A stretch of 64,000 bases of DNA from VXLM01 sp965242665. GTDB taxonomy: Bacteria; Chloroflexota; Dehalococcoidia; Lucifugimonadales; VXLM01. Numbering within the stretch: the first letter of the stretch is position 1; each line of letters opens with the position of its first letter. The notes beneath the pieces were generated by a model. The model was given only the letters and a program-made list of their open reading frames with translations. It had not been told where the DNA came from and ran no database searches. This document shows positions 1-7,915 of the stretch, piece by piece. The translations under genes were made by a program, and so were the position numbers. Location: contig OZ251484.1 in the NCBI GenBank assembly GCA_965242665.1, forward strand, positions 2,914,001 to 2,978,000. Reading direction: 5' to 3'.

Positions 1-1
1 A

Positions 2-352
2 GACATCGCCCGCTGCCTCGCCAATGCAGAAATCAACATGAAGACCATCAACACGGATGGCGCAGGGGAAACAGGCGCCGTCATCATAACGACAGATCAA
101 GACGACCTCGCCTTGGAAGTCTTGACCCGGGAAGGCTTCAAGGCAGTCACCGATGAACCCCTCGTCATCAGACTGCGCGACGAGCCAGGCGCGCTCGCAA
201 AGGTAGCGGAGCGATTCAAGGCCGCCAACGTGAACATCCAGAGCCTGCACATCATCGACCGCCGCTCCGACCACGCCACCGTCGCCCTCTCCCTCTCCCC
301 CGAAGACCGCACGAAAGCAGAGACCCTGCTAGACAGCCAGACGATCGTGTAG
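2..352 (+). CDS. Tandem ACT-domain protein (5' end outside window)
   Basis: The reading frame is open from base 2 with no stop before the first ATG at 38. The residues before that ATG (DIARCLANAEINMKTINTD) already look like the middle of an ACT domain, so the gene starts upstream of the window. The visible part holds the end of one ACT domain and a complete second one that begins around PLVIRLRDEPGALAKVAERF, with the GAL-KVA and N(V)NIQSL pattern typical of ACT domains. ACT domains bind amino acids or similar small ligands and usually regulate enzymes. No catalytic domain is visible, so a small stand-alone regulatory or binding protein is likely. Its ligand cannot be told from sequence. Confidence 0.75.
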   Translation, partial: DIARCLANAEINMKTINTDGAGETGAVIITTDQDDLALEVLTREGFKAVTDEPLVIRLRDEPGALAKVAERFKAANVNIQSLHIIDRRSDHATVALSLSPEDRTKAETLLDSQTIV

Positions 353-393
353 TAGAATCTGACGACCAGTTTCAGTGAGCAAGGAGTAGCGCC

Positions 394-2748
394 GTGTTCC
401 AGACGACTCCCGAAAAACTTCAAGATCTGTTGAACAACGCACATGAGGGCAAGATCCAACTCCCTGATTTTCAGCGTAGCTACGTCTGGAATGACGATGA
501 GATCCAAAATCTCATCGCTTCCGTAGCAAAGGGCTATCCCATTGGTGCCTTCTTGTCGCTTGAAACCGGTGGAGAAGTCAGATTCAAGCCTCGCCTCTTG
601 GAAGGTGTCGACTCGAACGGGGCCAAGCATTCGCCGCAAGTGTTGCTGTTGGATGGGCAACAGCGTCTCACTTCACTCTATCAGACGTTCTACTCGAAGA
701 ATCCGGTTCGCACTCTCAACACTCGCGGTAAAGAGATTGACCGTTACTACTACCTCGACATTCAGAAAGCCATACGCGCCGCGGTAGACATAAAAGACGC
801 AATCATCGGCGTGCCGGAAGACCGCGTCCTACGAAAGAACTTTGGGCGAGATGTGGACATCGACCTATCGACCTGCGATAGAGAGTTTGAAAATCACGCC
901 TTCCCACTTGACGGTGTGTTTCAGAATTTGGCGTGGTGGAAATGGATCAATGCGTGGCAGTCATACTGGAAGGACCGCGGCGAAGATGTTTCTAGCTGGG
1001 GAGCGGCTATCGTCGAGGGTGTCATCGGACAGATCACCGGGTATCAGATACCAGTAATCCAGCTGGATCAGAGTAACGGCAGGGAGGCTATATGCCTGAT
1101 CTTCGAAAAGGTCAATACGAGCGGTCGGCCGCTCGACACGTTCGAGCTTCTCACAGCCATCTACGCCGCCGATGAATTCGACCTTCGTGAGGACTGGAGC
1201 GGGCCGCTCGACAAATCCAGTCAGGGCCGTCGAGAGCGGATTCTCGGCTCACCGCGCATAGACGTACTGGGCGGCGTGTACAGCACGGACTTCTTGCAGG
1301 CATGTGCGCTCATCCACACTCGAGAAGAACGATTGGCGAAAGAGCGCGAGGGGTTCGAGGGTAGAGACCTCCCCCAGGTGAGTTGCAGCCGTGAATCGTT
1401 GCTCAGTCTACCACTCGATGCCTACAAGCGATACGCCGACGACGTGGAGCACGGCTTCAGGGAGGCGGCCAGTTTCCTGCATGACCTGAAGGTCATATCG
1501 AATAGAGACCTGCCGTATGCGCCGTTGCTTGTTGGACTGGCTGCTATTTTTGCAATACTCGAACGCGATGGGCGAACCATATCGGCAGAAGACAAGGGCA
1601 TGGTAGAACGCTGGTTCTGGTCTATGACGTTGGGGGAGATATACGGATCGGCTACCGAGTCATTGCTTGCCCGTGACGTTCCTGAACTCGTCAGGTGGAT
1701 CAGTGGAGATGGCCCGATGCCGCGCACTTTGGACGATGCAATCTTCCAACAAGACCGTCTTCGGTCACTCAGGACTCGGTCATCTGCTGCCTACAAAGCA
1801 TTCCATGTCCTCTTGATGAGACACGGCTGCGCGGACTTCATTACTGGGAAGACGATCAGCGGGATGACGTTCTTCCATGGCAAGGTCGACATTCACCACA
1901 TCTTTCCGCGGGCTTGGTGCAAGAAGAATAATATCCCGGAGTCCGACTTCAATTCAATCGTCAATAAGACGCCCCTGTCCGCCGCATCGAACGGCTTCAT
2001 CAGTGGCAACGCACCGTCGTCATATCTCAGCCGAATCGAGCAGAAGCACAATCTGCCGTCCGAAGTGCTTGATGGTATCCTCAGGACGCACCTCATAGAA
2101 CCAGAACATCTTCGCAATGACGACTTCGATGCGTTCTTCAATGCGCGCATTGAGGCGCTTGCCGATCGCGTGTCTGACGTTATGGGGAGACCCGTCTTCA
2201 AGGAGCAGGGCGTCAATGAGAAAGAACGCGATATCGACGATCTCGATGCAGACGAAGAAGATGCAGAGAAAGAGACTGACCCGATCGATTTGATACGCGG
2301 CGGCGAATCCGAATCGGTCGAGTTCAAGTCCACCCTTCGTACCAACCTACATACCGACAAGCATGACGAGAAGATGAAGAATGCTGTGCTCAAGACCCTG
2401 GCTGCCTTCCTCAATACCAATGGAGGAGTACTGTTCATCGGCGTAGACGACAAGGGAAATCCGGTCGGCTTCGAAGCCGACGGATTTCCCAACGAAGACA
2501 AGATGAATCAGCATCTTTACAACATAGTAATCGGCAGCATGGGGGAAAATGCGGGGACAGCCATCCATGTGAACTTTGACGACTACGAGGGAGTGAAGAT
2601 AATGGTTGTCCGTTGCGATCGCTCTTCCTTCCCTGTCTACGTCAAAGACGGCAGCAGGCCGCAGTTCTATGTTCGGATAGGCTCGTCTACCAGAGAGCTG
2701 TCCGGTGAAGAAATGGTCAGTTACAGAAACCGTCACTTCAACCAGTAA
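394..2748 (+). CDS. DUF262 / HNH-like / AlbA_2 fusion protein, putative GmrSD-type defence nuclease
   Basis: 784 residues from a GTG start preceded by AAGGAG (381-386). The N-terminal part is a DUF262 (GmrS-like, ParB-fold) domain with LPDFQRSYVW near residue 24 and the DGQQR motif at residues 87-91, followed by FEKVNTSGRPLDTFELLTA. Around residue 495-530, VDIHHIFPRAW and a later Asn-rich stretch (NSIVNKTPLSAASN) resemble the HNH-type part of GmrD/DUF1524 proteins. After an acidic linker (about 605-625) comes an AlbA_2/Schlafen-like domain (EFKSTLR; AAFLNTNGGVLFIGVDD). GmrSD-family proteins are type IV restriction enzymes that cut modified DNA using NTP. The AlbA_2 tail suggests nucleic-acid binding. 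It sits alone between an ACT gene and sucC with no methyltransferase, so a modification-dependent or abortive single-gene defence role is inferred. Confidence 0.8.
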   Translation: MFQTTPEKLQDLLNNAHEGKIQLPDFQRSYVWNDDEIQNLIASVAKGYPIGAFLSLETGGEVRFKPRLLEGVDSNGAKHSPQVLLLDGQQRLTSLYQTFYSKNPVRTLNTRGKEIDRYYYLDIQKAIRAAVDIKDAIIGVPEDRVLRKNFGRDVDIDLSTCDREFENHAFPLDGVFQNLAWWKWINAWQSYWKDRGEDVSSWGAAIVEGVIGQITGYQIPVIQLDQSNGREAICLIFEKVNTSGRPLDTFELLTAIYAADEFDLREDWSGPLDKSSQGRRERILGSPRIDVLGGVYSTDFLQACALIHTREERLAKEREGFEGRDLPQVSCSRESLLSLPLDAYKRYADDVEHGFREAASFLHDLKVISNRDLPYAPLLVGLAAIFAILERDGRTISAEDKGMVERWFWSMTLGEIYGSATESLLARDVPELVRWISGDGPMPRTLDDAIFQQDRLRSLRTRSSAAYKAFHVLLMRHGCADFITGKTISGMTFFHGKVDIHHIFPRAWCKKNNIPESDFNSIVNKTPLSAASNGFISGNAPSSYLSRIEQKHNLPSEVLDGILRTHLIEPEHLRNDDFDAFFNARIEALADRVSDVMGRPVFKEQGVNEKERDIDDLDADEEDAEKETDPIDLIRGGESESVEFKSTLRTNLHTDKHDEKMKNAVLKTLAAFLNTNGGVLFIGVDDKGNPVGFEADGFPNEDKMNQHLYNIVIGSMGENAGTAIHVNFDDYEGVKIMVVRCDRSSFPVYVKDGSRPQFYVRIGSSTRELSGEEMVSYRNRHFNQ

Positions 2749-2783
2749 CCCACGGCAATCGTTCCTACCCGGAGACACAACTC

Positions 2784-3941
2784 TTGAAAGTCCACGAATA
2801 CCAGGCCAAGCAGATATTCTCAAAGGCTCGCATCCCCGTTCCCAGAAGAATGGTAGCGAACACTCCTGACGAAGCGGCGGCTGTCGCATTCCATCTCGGC
2901 GGAAACGTCGTCGTCAAGGCGCAGATCCACGCCGGCGGGCGCGGCAAGGCTGGCGGCATCAAGCTCGTCTCGAGTCCGGACGAGGCTCGGTCGGCCGCCC
3001 AAGACCTCATCGGAACCAACCTCGTCACGCACCAGACCGGACCGGACGGAGTCCCAATCCGCGCTGTCATCGTCGAGGAGACGTTGGAAGTCGACCGAGA
3101 GCTGTATCTCGGCATGGTCATCGACGGCGCTGCACAATCCGTCGTTGCGATAGCGAGCGAAGCGGGCGGCATGGACATCGAAGAGGTCGCAGAGCGCACG
3201 CCCGAGAAGATCGTTCGCGTCCCCATCGATCCTGGACTCGGTCTGCGGTCGTACCAAGTGCGCAAGATAGCCTCCGCCATGAACGTATCCCCAGACCGAC
3301 TTCGCTCTGTATCGTACATCATGTCCAACCTCTACAATATGTTCGTCGATCTGGACTGCTCTCTCGTGGAGATCAACCCCCTCGTGATTACGAGGGCCGG
3401 TCGTTTTCTGGCGGCCGACGCCAAGATCGACTTCGATGACGACGCCCTGTTCCGCCATCCGGATCTTCGAGACCTGTACGACCCAGAACAGGAAGACCAT
3501 CTTGAGGCGAAGGCTGGCGAGTTCGGCGTGAGCTACGTCAAGCTCGACGGCGATGTCGGGTGCATGGTCAACGGCGCCGGGTTGGCGATGGCGACCATGG
3601 ACGTGACGTTCGGAGTCGGCGCAGTGCCGGCCAACTTCCTCGACGTGGGCGGGAGCGCGGACGAAGAGAAGGTTGCCCAGGCGTTGAAGATAATCCTGTC
3701 CGACGAGAGCGTAAACAAGATCCTCATCAATATCTTTGGAGGCATTCTCCGTTGCGATGTCGTCGCTCGGGGCGTTCTGGCGGCCGCCGAAGACGCGGGA
3801 CGAGAGATGCCCCCCATGGTCGTCCGCATGTTGGGCACGAACGCAGACGAAGGGCGCAAGCTGCTCGATGAATCTTCTCTCGAGGTGATCATCGTAGACG
3901 ACCTCAACCAGGCCGCAGATGCACTCAAGGCGCTCGCGTGA
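2784..3941 (+). CDS. sucC: Succinyl-CoA ligase (ADP/GDP-forming) beta subunit
   Basis: 385 residues, the normal length of SucC. It starts at TTG with GGAGA 9 nt upstream and begins MKVHEYQAKQIF, the family's characteristic N-terminus. The ATP-grasp nucleotide-binding region (VVKAQIHAGGRGKAGGIKL) lies near residues 40-60. The C-terminal CoA-ligase half contains GCMVNGAGLAMATMD and INIFGGILRCDVVARG. With SucD it interconverts succinyl-CoA and succinate with substrate-level phosphorylation in the TCA cycle. sucD follows 87 bp downstream on the same strand, as expected for an operon. The TTG start is the only unusual point. Confidence 0.96.
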   Translation: MKVHEYQAKQIFSKARIPVPRRMVANTPDEAAAVAFHLGGNVVVKAQIHAGGRGKAGGIKLVSSPDEARSAAQDLIGTNLVTHQTGPDGVPIRAVIVEETLEVDRELYLGMVIDGAAQSVVAIASEAGGMDIEEVAERTPEKIVRVPIDPGLGLRSYQVRKIASAMNVSPDRLRSVSYIMSNLYNMFVDLDCSLVEINPLVITRAGRFLAADAKIDFDDDALFRHPDLRDLYDPEQEDHLEAKAGEFGVSYVKLDGDVGCMVNGAGLAMATMDVTFGVGAVPANFLDVGGSADEEKVAQALKIILSDESVNKILINIFGGILRCDVVARGVLAAAEDAGREMPPMVVRMLGTNADEGRKLLDESSLEVIIVDDLNQAADALKALA

Positions 3942-4028
3942 TGTGCAAATCCCCTGGCTCGCCGCGCCTGGAGAATTCGGGCGGGCTCGACCCAAATCTA
4001 GTTCGAAGACGATAGGAGTATCGAAAAT

Positions 4029-4907
4029 ATGAGTATCCTCGTCGGCCGCGGCACTCGGCTATTGGTGCAAGGCATCACGGGAAGGGAGGGCAGCTACCAC
4101 GCCGCGCGCTGCAGAGAGTACGGCGCGAACCTCGTCGCAGGCGTCACCCCCGGCAAGGGCGGTCAGCGGTTCGATGGGGATGTGCCCGTATTCGACTCGG
4201 TCGAACAGGCGGTAGCGGAGACGAACGCCAACGCTTCCCTCGTATTCGTCCCTCCCGCCTTCGCCGCCGATGCCATCGTCGAATCGGTCGACGCAGGCAT
4301 CGCAGTCGTCGCTTGCATAACCGAAGGCATCCCCGTCCAAGACTCGATAGGCGTCGTACGCTACATTCGGGGAAGTGACGTCACCGTCGTCGGCCCCAAT
4401 TGCCCGGGCATCATCTCGCCCGGGGAAAGATGCAAGATGGGCATCATGCCCGGCAGCATCCACATGCCGGGCCGCGTCGGAATCGTCTCCCGCAGCGGCA
4501 CGCTCACCTACGAAGCAGTCGGCCAACTTACAGCGCTTGGCATTGGTCAGTCCACGTCTGTCGGAATCGGAGGCGACCCAGTAAGCGGCACGTCCTTCGT
4601 CGACGTCTTGAAGATGTTCGAGGACGACCCGGAGACCGATGGCGTCGTATTCATCGGAGAGATCGGAGGCGCCAAGGAACAGGACGCCGCAGAGTACATC
4701 GGGAGCGCGGAGTTCACCAAGCCAGTAGCGGCGCTGATCGTGGGGCGGAGCGCTCCCCCAGGCCGGCGCATGGGGCACGCAGGAGCCATCATCACCGGAC
4801 GGGCCGCACGAGCCGACGAGAAGATCGCAGCGCTCGAACGCGCCGGCGCGGCCATCATCCCCACCCCAGCGGACATCGGCGTGACCGTGCAGGCTATGCT
4901 TGACTAA
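4029..4907 (+). CDS. sucD: Succinyl-CoA ligase alpha subunit
   Basis: 292 residues, typical SucD size. ATG start preceded by GGAG (4015-4018). The CoA-binding Rossmann fold begins LVGRGTRLLVQGITGREGSY and continues with GVTPGKGG. The catalytic phospho-histidine sits in RRMGHAGAIITG near residue 245. It also shows GPNCPGIISPGE and RSGTLTYEAVGQLT, both standard for the family. It forms the heterodimer or heterotetramer with the adjacent SucC. No other TCA-cycle genes are in the window. Confidence 0.96.
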   Translation: MSILVGRGTRLLVQGITGREGSYHAARCREYGANLVAGVTPGKGGQRFDGDVPVFDSVEQAVAETNANASLVFVPPAFAADAIVESVDAGIAVVACITEGIPVQDSIGVVRYIRGSDVTVVGPNCPGIISPGERCKMGIMPGSIHMPGRVGIVSRSGTLTYEAVGQLTALGIGQSTSVGIGGDPVSGTSFVDVLKMFEDDPETDGVVFIGEIGGAKEQDAAEYIGSAEFTKPVAALIVGRSAPPGRRMGHAGAIITGRAARADEKIAALERAGAAIIPTPADIGVTVQAMLD

Positions 4908-4978
4908 CCCCCGGACCCCCCTCATGCCGTCCGAAACATCCGCCTCCCTCCTCCATGTCATTTGGGAGTGCATCCACA

Positions 4979-5767
4979 ATGCTGCAAGAGTTCGATATAT
5001 CGGGAAAGACAGTAATCGTTACAGGAGCAGCGCGAGGGATTGGGCGCGGTATCGTCGAGGTTCTCGCAGAAGCAGACGCGCGCGTCCTCGTCACTGCGCT
5101 CACGGATCGGTACCTGACCCCGTTTCGGGACGAGATGGCGGCAGCCGGACGGCCCATCGATATCCTCGTCGCGGACGCAACCAACAGCGCGGACTGGCGG
5201 CGAACCATGGATACTGCACTCGACCTTTGGGGACACGTCGACGTGCTCATCAACAACCTCGGCGACGCAATCCCAAGGCCACTCGTGCCCCTGCCGGGGT
5301 CGGACGCCGAAGCGCCGATGACCGACGACGAATGGCGCAGCATCGTCGACATCAACCTAACCCAGGCGTTCCTCGGGTGCCGCGCAGTAGGAGAGCACTT
5401 CATCGAGCGGCGGTCCGGTAAAGTCGTCAACATAAGCGGATCCGCCGCGCGAAAGGGTATGCCGAATTTCCTTGCGTACTCCACCGCCAAAGCCGGAGTC
5501 GTGCACCTGACGCAGACACTTGCCCAAGAGTGGGCGCCCTACGGCATAACCGTGAACGGCATCGCGCCCGGTTCATTTCCAGACCCAGATCTGGCGAGCG
5601 CCGAGGAGATGAAACAGCGCAGCGATCTCGCTAGGAAGAACGTGCCCCTCGGTCGAGTAGGACATCCGCGAGAGATCGGCTTCCTCGCAGTATACCTCAT
5701 ATCCGATGCGTCGAACTACATGACCGGGGAGACGGTCTACATCGACGGCGGCGCTTCCTTCCGGTGA
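4979..5767 (+). CDS. SDR-family oxidoreductase
   Basis: 262 residues when started at the ATG at 4979, which has GGGAG (4964-4968) at good spacing; an in-frame ATG at 4955 lacks one. It has the classic short-chain dehydrogenase/reductase layout: the cofactor loop TGAARGIGRG near residue 14, NNLGD, a Ser in VVNISGSAARKG, the YSTAKAG catalytic Tyr/Lys pair, and the C-terminal GETVYIDGG. It is probably a NAD(P)-dependent alcohol/ketone oxidoreductase. The substrate cannot be read from the sequence. It converges with the FAH-family gene (16 bp between the stops), so it may be the last gene of a sucCD-led transcript. Confidence 0.9.
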   Translation: MLQEFDISGKTVIVTGAARGIGRGIVEVLAEADARVLVTALTDRYLTPFRDEMAAAGRPIDILVADATNSADWRRTMDTALDLWGHVDVLINNLGDAIPRPLVPLPGSDAEAPMTDDEWRSIVDINLTQAFLGCRAVGEHFIERRSGKVVNISGSAARKGMPNFLAYSTAKAGVVHLTQTLAQEWAPYGITVNGIAPGSFPDPDLASAEEMKQRSDLARKNVPLGRVGHPREIGFLAVYLISDASNYMTGETVYIDGGASFR

Positions 5768-5783
5768 TCCTTCCGCCGTGCTT

Positions 5784-6692
5784 CTATACTACTACCACGC
5801 CGTTTTCGAGGGTTCCCAGCTCCGCGATCGTGATTGAGATCACGTCCCCCTCACGCAACGTGAAATCCGGCGGCGGTACGATGGCGGTTCCAGTGAGGAC
5901 AGTGGTCATGTCCGGCGTCCGATTGTGGCGCATGAGCCAGTCTGCGAGACTCCGACAAGTCCTCGCCATATCAGCCGTCGTCGTTTCGCCGCTGAACACT
6001 CCCTCGCCGTCCCTCTCGATTCTGCAACTGATGCTCAGATCCTGCGGGTCGATCCCATGGTCTGCGGGTACGAAGCATGGACCGATCGCGCATGAGCGGT
6101 CGTAGAGTTTCGCCTGAGAGAGATACAGAGGGTTCTCCCCTTCGATGCCGCGGCTGCTTACGTCATTGCCGATCGTGTACCCGACGATCTCTCCGTCGTA
6201 CAAGACGAAGGCAAGCTCCGGTTCAGGCACGTTCCACTCCGAATCTGCGCGAATTCCCACGTCTTCGAACGGCCCCACGCATCGGTCGGACGTTGACTTG
6301 AAGAACAACTCCGGACGATCAGCCGAATAGACCATGGAGTAAGCGTCGGGAGTCTTGCTTTCGCGTCTGCGCTCCAGCTCGCTCGACTTGTACGTCACGC
6401 CCGCAGCCCAGACCTCCGGAGGATCGATCGGACGATCGAGCAGGTAGTCGCCGGACTCCTCCCGAGTGCCCTCGACCACTGCGTCCAGATCGATCCACTC
6501 TGCGCCGTCGCCGTCGATCGCCTTGAATGCGATGTCGTCTATCCGCATTCCAGTTACCCAAGATGCAAACACGAGGTCTCGTATGTCGGTGATCGTTGGA
6601 CTGGATGCAGTGAGAACCGCGATGCGGCCCGGTTCAGCCTCTGCTCCGATGACCTGTTCGCCATTGACGTCCGTCATGCGGTAGTACCTCAT
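5784..6692 (-). CDS. Fumarylacetoacetate hydrolase family protein (possible 2-keto-3-deoxy-sugar-acid dehydratase)
   Basis: 302 residues from the ATG at 6692, chosen because GGGGGAGG (complement of 6699-6706) lies directly upstream; the frame stays open 45 nt further but has no ribosome site there. The FAH-fold metal-binding region is seen as EWNVPEPELAFVLYDGEI with the following IGNDVSSRGIEGENP and YLSQAKLYDRSCAIGP. This last stretch matches the subgroup that includes 2-keto-3-deoxy-D-arabinonate dehydratase better than classic FAH. Expected activity is metal-dependent cleavage or dehydration of an acidic 2-keto compound. The exact substrate is inference. No sugar-acid pathway genes are adjacent. 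Confidence 0.85.
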   Translation of the reverse strand: MRYYRMTDVNGEQVIGAEAEPGRIAVLTASSPTITDIRDLVFASWVTGMRIDDIAFKAIDGDGAEWIDLDAVVEGTREESGDYLLDRPIDPPEVWAAGVTYKSSELERRRESKTPDAYSMVYSADRPELFFKSTSDRCVGPFEDVGIRADSEWNVPEPELAFVLYDGEIVGYTIGNDVSSRGIEGENPLYLSQAKLYDRSCAIGPCFVPADHGIDPQDLSISCRIERDGEGVFSGETTTADMARTCRSLADWLMRHNRTPDMTTVLTGTAIVPPPDFTLREGDVISITIAELGTLENGVVVV

Positions 6693-6856
6693 TTGAATCC
6701 TCCCCCGATAGGATGACGCTTCAGCCGCCTCGCGCATGATACACCATCCAGGCGCGGTGTATCCGTATCCATCGTTCCGTTCGATTCATCGGCATAGATT
6801 GCCCCCTGTTCGCTAGTGTGGATTGCGCTCCCTGGATTGAACCGACCGAATCGCAT

Positions 6857-6932
6857 TTGACAGAACAGAACTCACGTACTACTATAAGACTATGACGACT
6901 CAGCGAAACCACGACCCAAGGAGATACCCCCA
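6857..6932 (+). promoter_or_regulatory. Consensus promoter plus RBS and ATG carried by element A
   Basis: TTGACA (6857-6862), 17-bp spacer, TACTAT (6880-6885), then AAGGAG (6918-6923) and an ATG at 6932. The peptide begins MRETYQPPTTS and runs into the palindromic repeat. The same order and spacing recur in elements B and C. Confidence 0.6.
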
Positions 6933-7000
6933 TGCGCGAAACATACCAGCCCCCAACCACCTCCCTCACCGGCCCTCCACATGACCACACTCACCCATGT

Positions 7001-7261
7001 CATTCCCGCACCCGCCCACGTCATTCCCGCGAAGGCGGGAATCCACCCCGCTGCGCCCAAACCCACGAAGAGACGGCCATCCTCCCGCCCTCTACAAAAT
7101 CCGACGAAAACTCGTGCGCGCGTTCCTCTATTCCCGCACACTTACTCCCGTCATTCCCGCACCCACCCACGTCATTCCCGCGAAGGCGGGAATCCACCCC
7201 GCTGCGTCCAAACCCCCGAAGAGACGGCCATCCTCCCGCCCTCTACAAAATCCGACGAAAA
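7001..7261. repeat. 110-bp direct duplication inside element A
   Basis: Units 7001-7110 and 7152-7261 differ at only three positions by eye and are separated by 41 bp. Each contains one complete palindrome (GTCATTCCCGCG arm and its complement) plus flanking sequence ending in TCCGACGAAAA. The near identity indicates a recent duplication. Confidence 0.85.
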
Positions 7262-7686
7262 TCGACAGAATCCGACAAAATCCTAACAGAAACTCGTGCG
7301 CGCGCGGGAATAGAGGAACGCGCGCGCGAGGCATCCCCTGGCCTTCTTGGCCTTGGCCTCCGCTTCGTATCTCCATTCCCGTGCGCGCGAGGCATCCCCT
7401 CCCGTCATTCCCGCGAAGGCGGGAATCCTCGTGCCCGCCCGCGTTCCGTTTCCTTTCTCTCGGCATGAATCGGATTCAACGTATCGCTTGGATCTGCCAT
7501 CTCATAAGCCTCATGCCAATAAATCAAACGGAACCGTATCCATCCCCTCTCTCTTCCGTCATTCCTGGTTTCCTTCCCATCATTCCCGCGAAAGGAGACC
7601 TTTGCATAACCTCGGGAGTGTGAATATAGCTAGTTCCATCCCCCTTCCGGCATGTGCGAGGAAACCATTTCCATTGAAGACGGCGA

Positions 7687-7716
7687 TTGACATATTCTCT
7701 ATGATGGCAATATACT
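7687..7716 (+). promoter_or_regulatory. Probable pyrG promoter
   Basis: TTGACA (7687-7692), 18-bp spacer, TATACT (7711-7716). It lies about 200 bp upstream of the pyrG ATG with no intervening gene, so it would give a long 5' leader. Confidence 0.65.
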
Positions 7717-7751
7717 CTTGTACATCTCAGGGGGCTCCGATTGTGGTAGAC

Positions 7752-7765
7752 GGCGAACGTTCGCC
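7752..7765. promoter_or_regulatory. Perfect 14-bp palindrome in the pyrG leader
   Basis: GGCGAACGTTCGCC is a perfect palindrome located about 30 bp downstream of the predicted pyrG transcription start. It could be an operator for a dimeric repressor or part of a leader hairpin. No terminator with a U-run was seen between it and pyrG. Confidence 0.35.
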
Positions 7766-7915
7766 CAGCAACCAAATCTTCTTGGCGGCAGTGATGTCGC
7801 CTTCTATTCATCCCAGCCCCATTCACGGTTTCGTTCCGTTTCGGTGTGCGTTGCCTGGCGCTGTCCCGTCTCGTCATCCTGCCGGCGGTTCGCAAGACTC
7901 ACGCACGGAGCGCCC

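Larger units (their letters stand above)
6774..7535. mobile_element. Inverted-repeat-bounded composite element, copy A
   Basis: About 760 bp with no credible gene. The left end (from GTTCCGTTCGATTCATCGGC at 6774) and right end (7512-7535) are imperfect inverted copies of each other, and the same ends bound copies B (13814-14564) and C (28400-28987). Inside are a consensus promoter, a Shine-Dalgarno and ATG for a short peptide, three palindromes of the type GTCATTCCCGCG-AAGG-CGGGAATCC arms (7020-7044, 7171-7195, 7404-7428), a 110-bp direct duplication, and alternating CG-rich stretches near 7300-7335. No transposase is encoded. A MITE-like non-autonomous element is the best description; target-site duplications were not evident. 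Confidence 0.6.

Noticed and set aside
2820..3995. 391-residue minus-strand ORF
   Set aside because: Antisense shadow of sucC; composition reflects GC-rich third positions and no protein family is visible.
4059..4979. 306-residue minus-strand ORF
   Set aside because: Antisense shadow of sucD with an unnatural Asp/Arg/Gly-rich composition.
7020..7044. Palindrome as a rho-independent terminator
   Set aside because: The same palindrome recurs in many places without a T-run and independently of gene ends; it fits a repetitive REP-type sequence better.
6932..7468. Lasso-peptide or other RiPP precursor beginning MRETYQPPTT
   Set aside because: The YxPP start recalls lasso leaders, but the expected Leu/Gly/Phe pattern is missing, the downstream codons are palindromic repeat sequence, and no B or C maturation genes are present.
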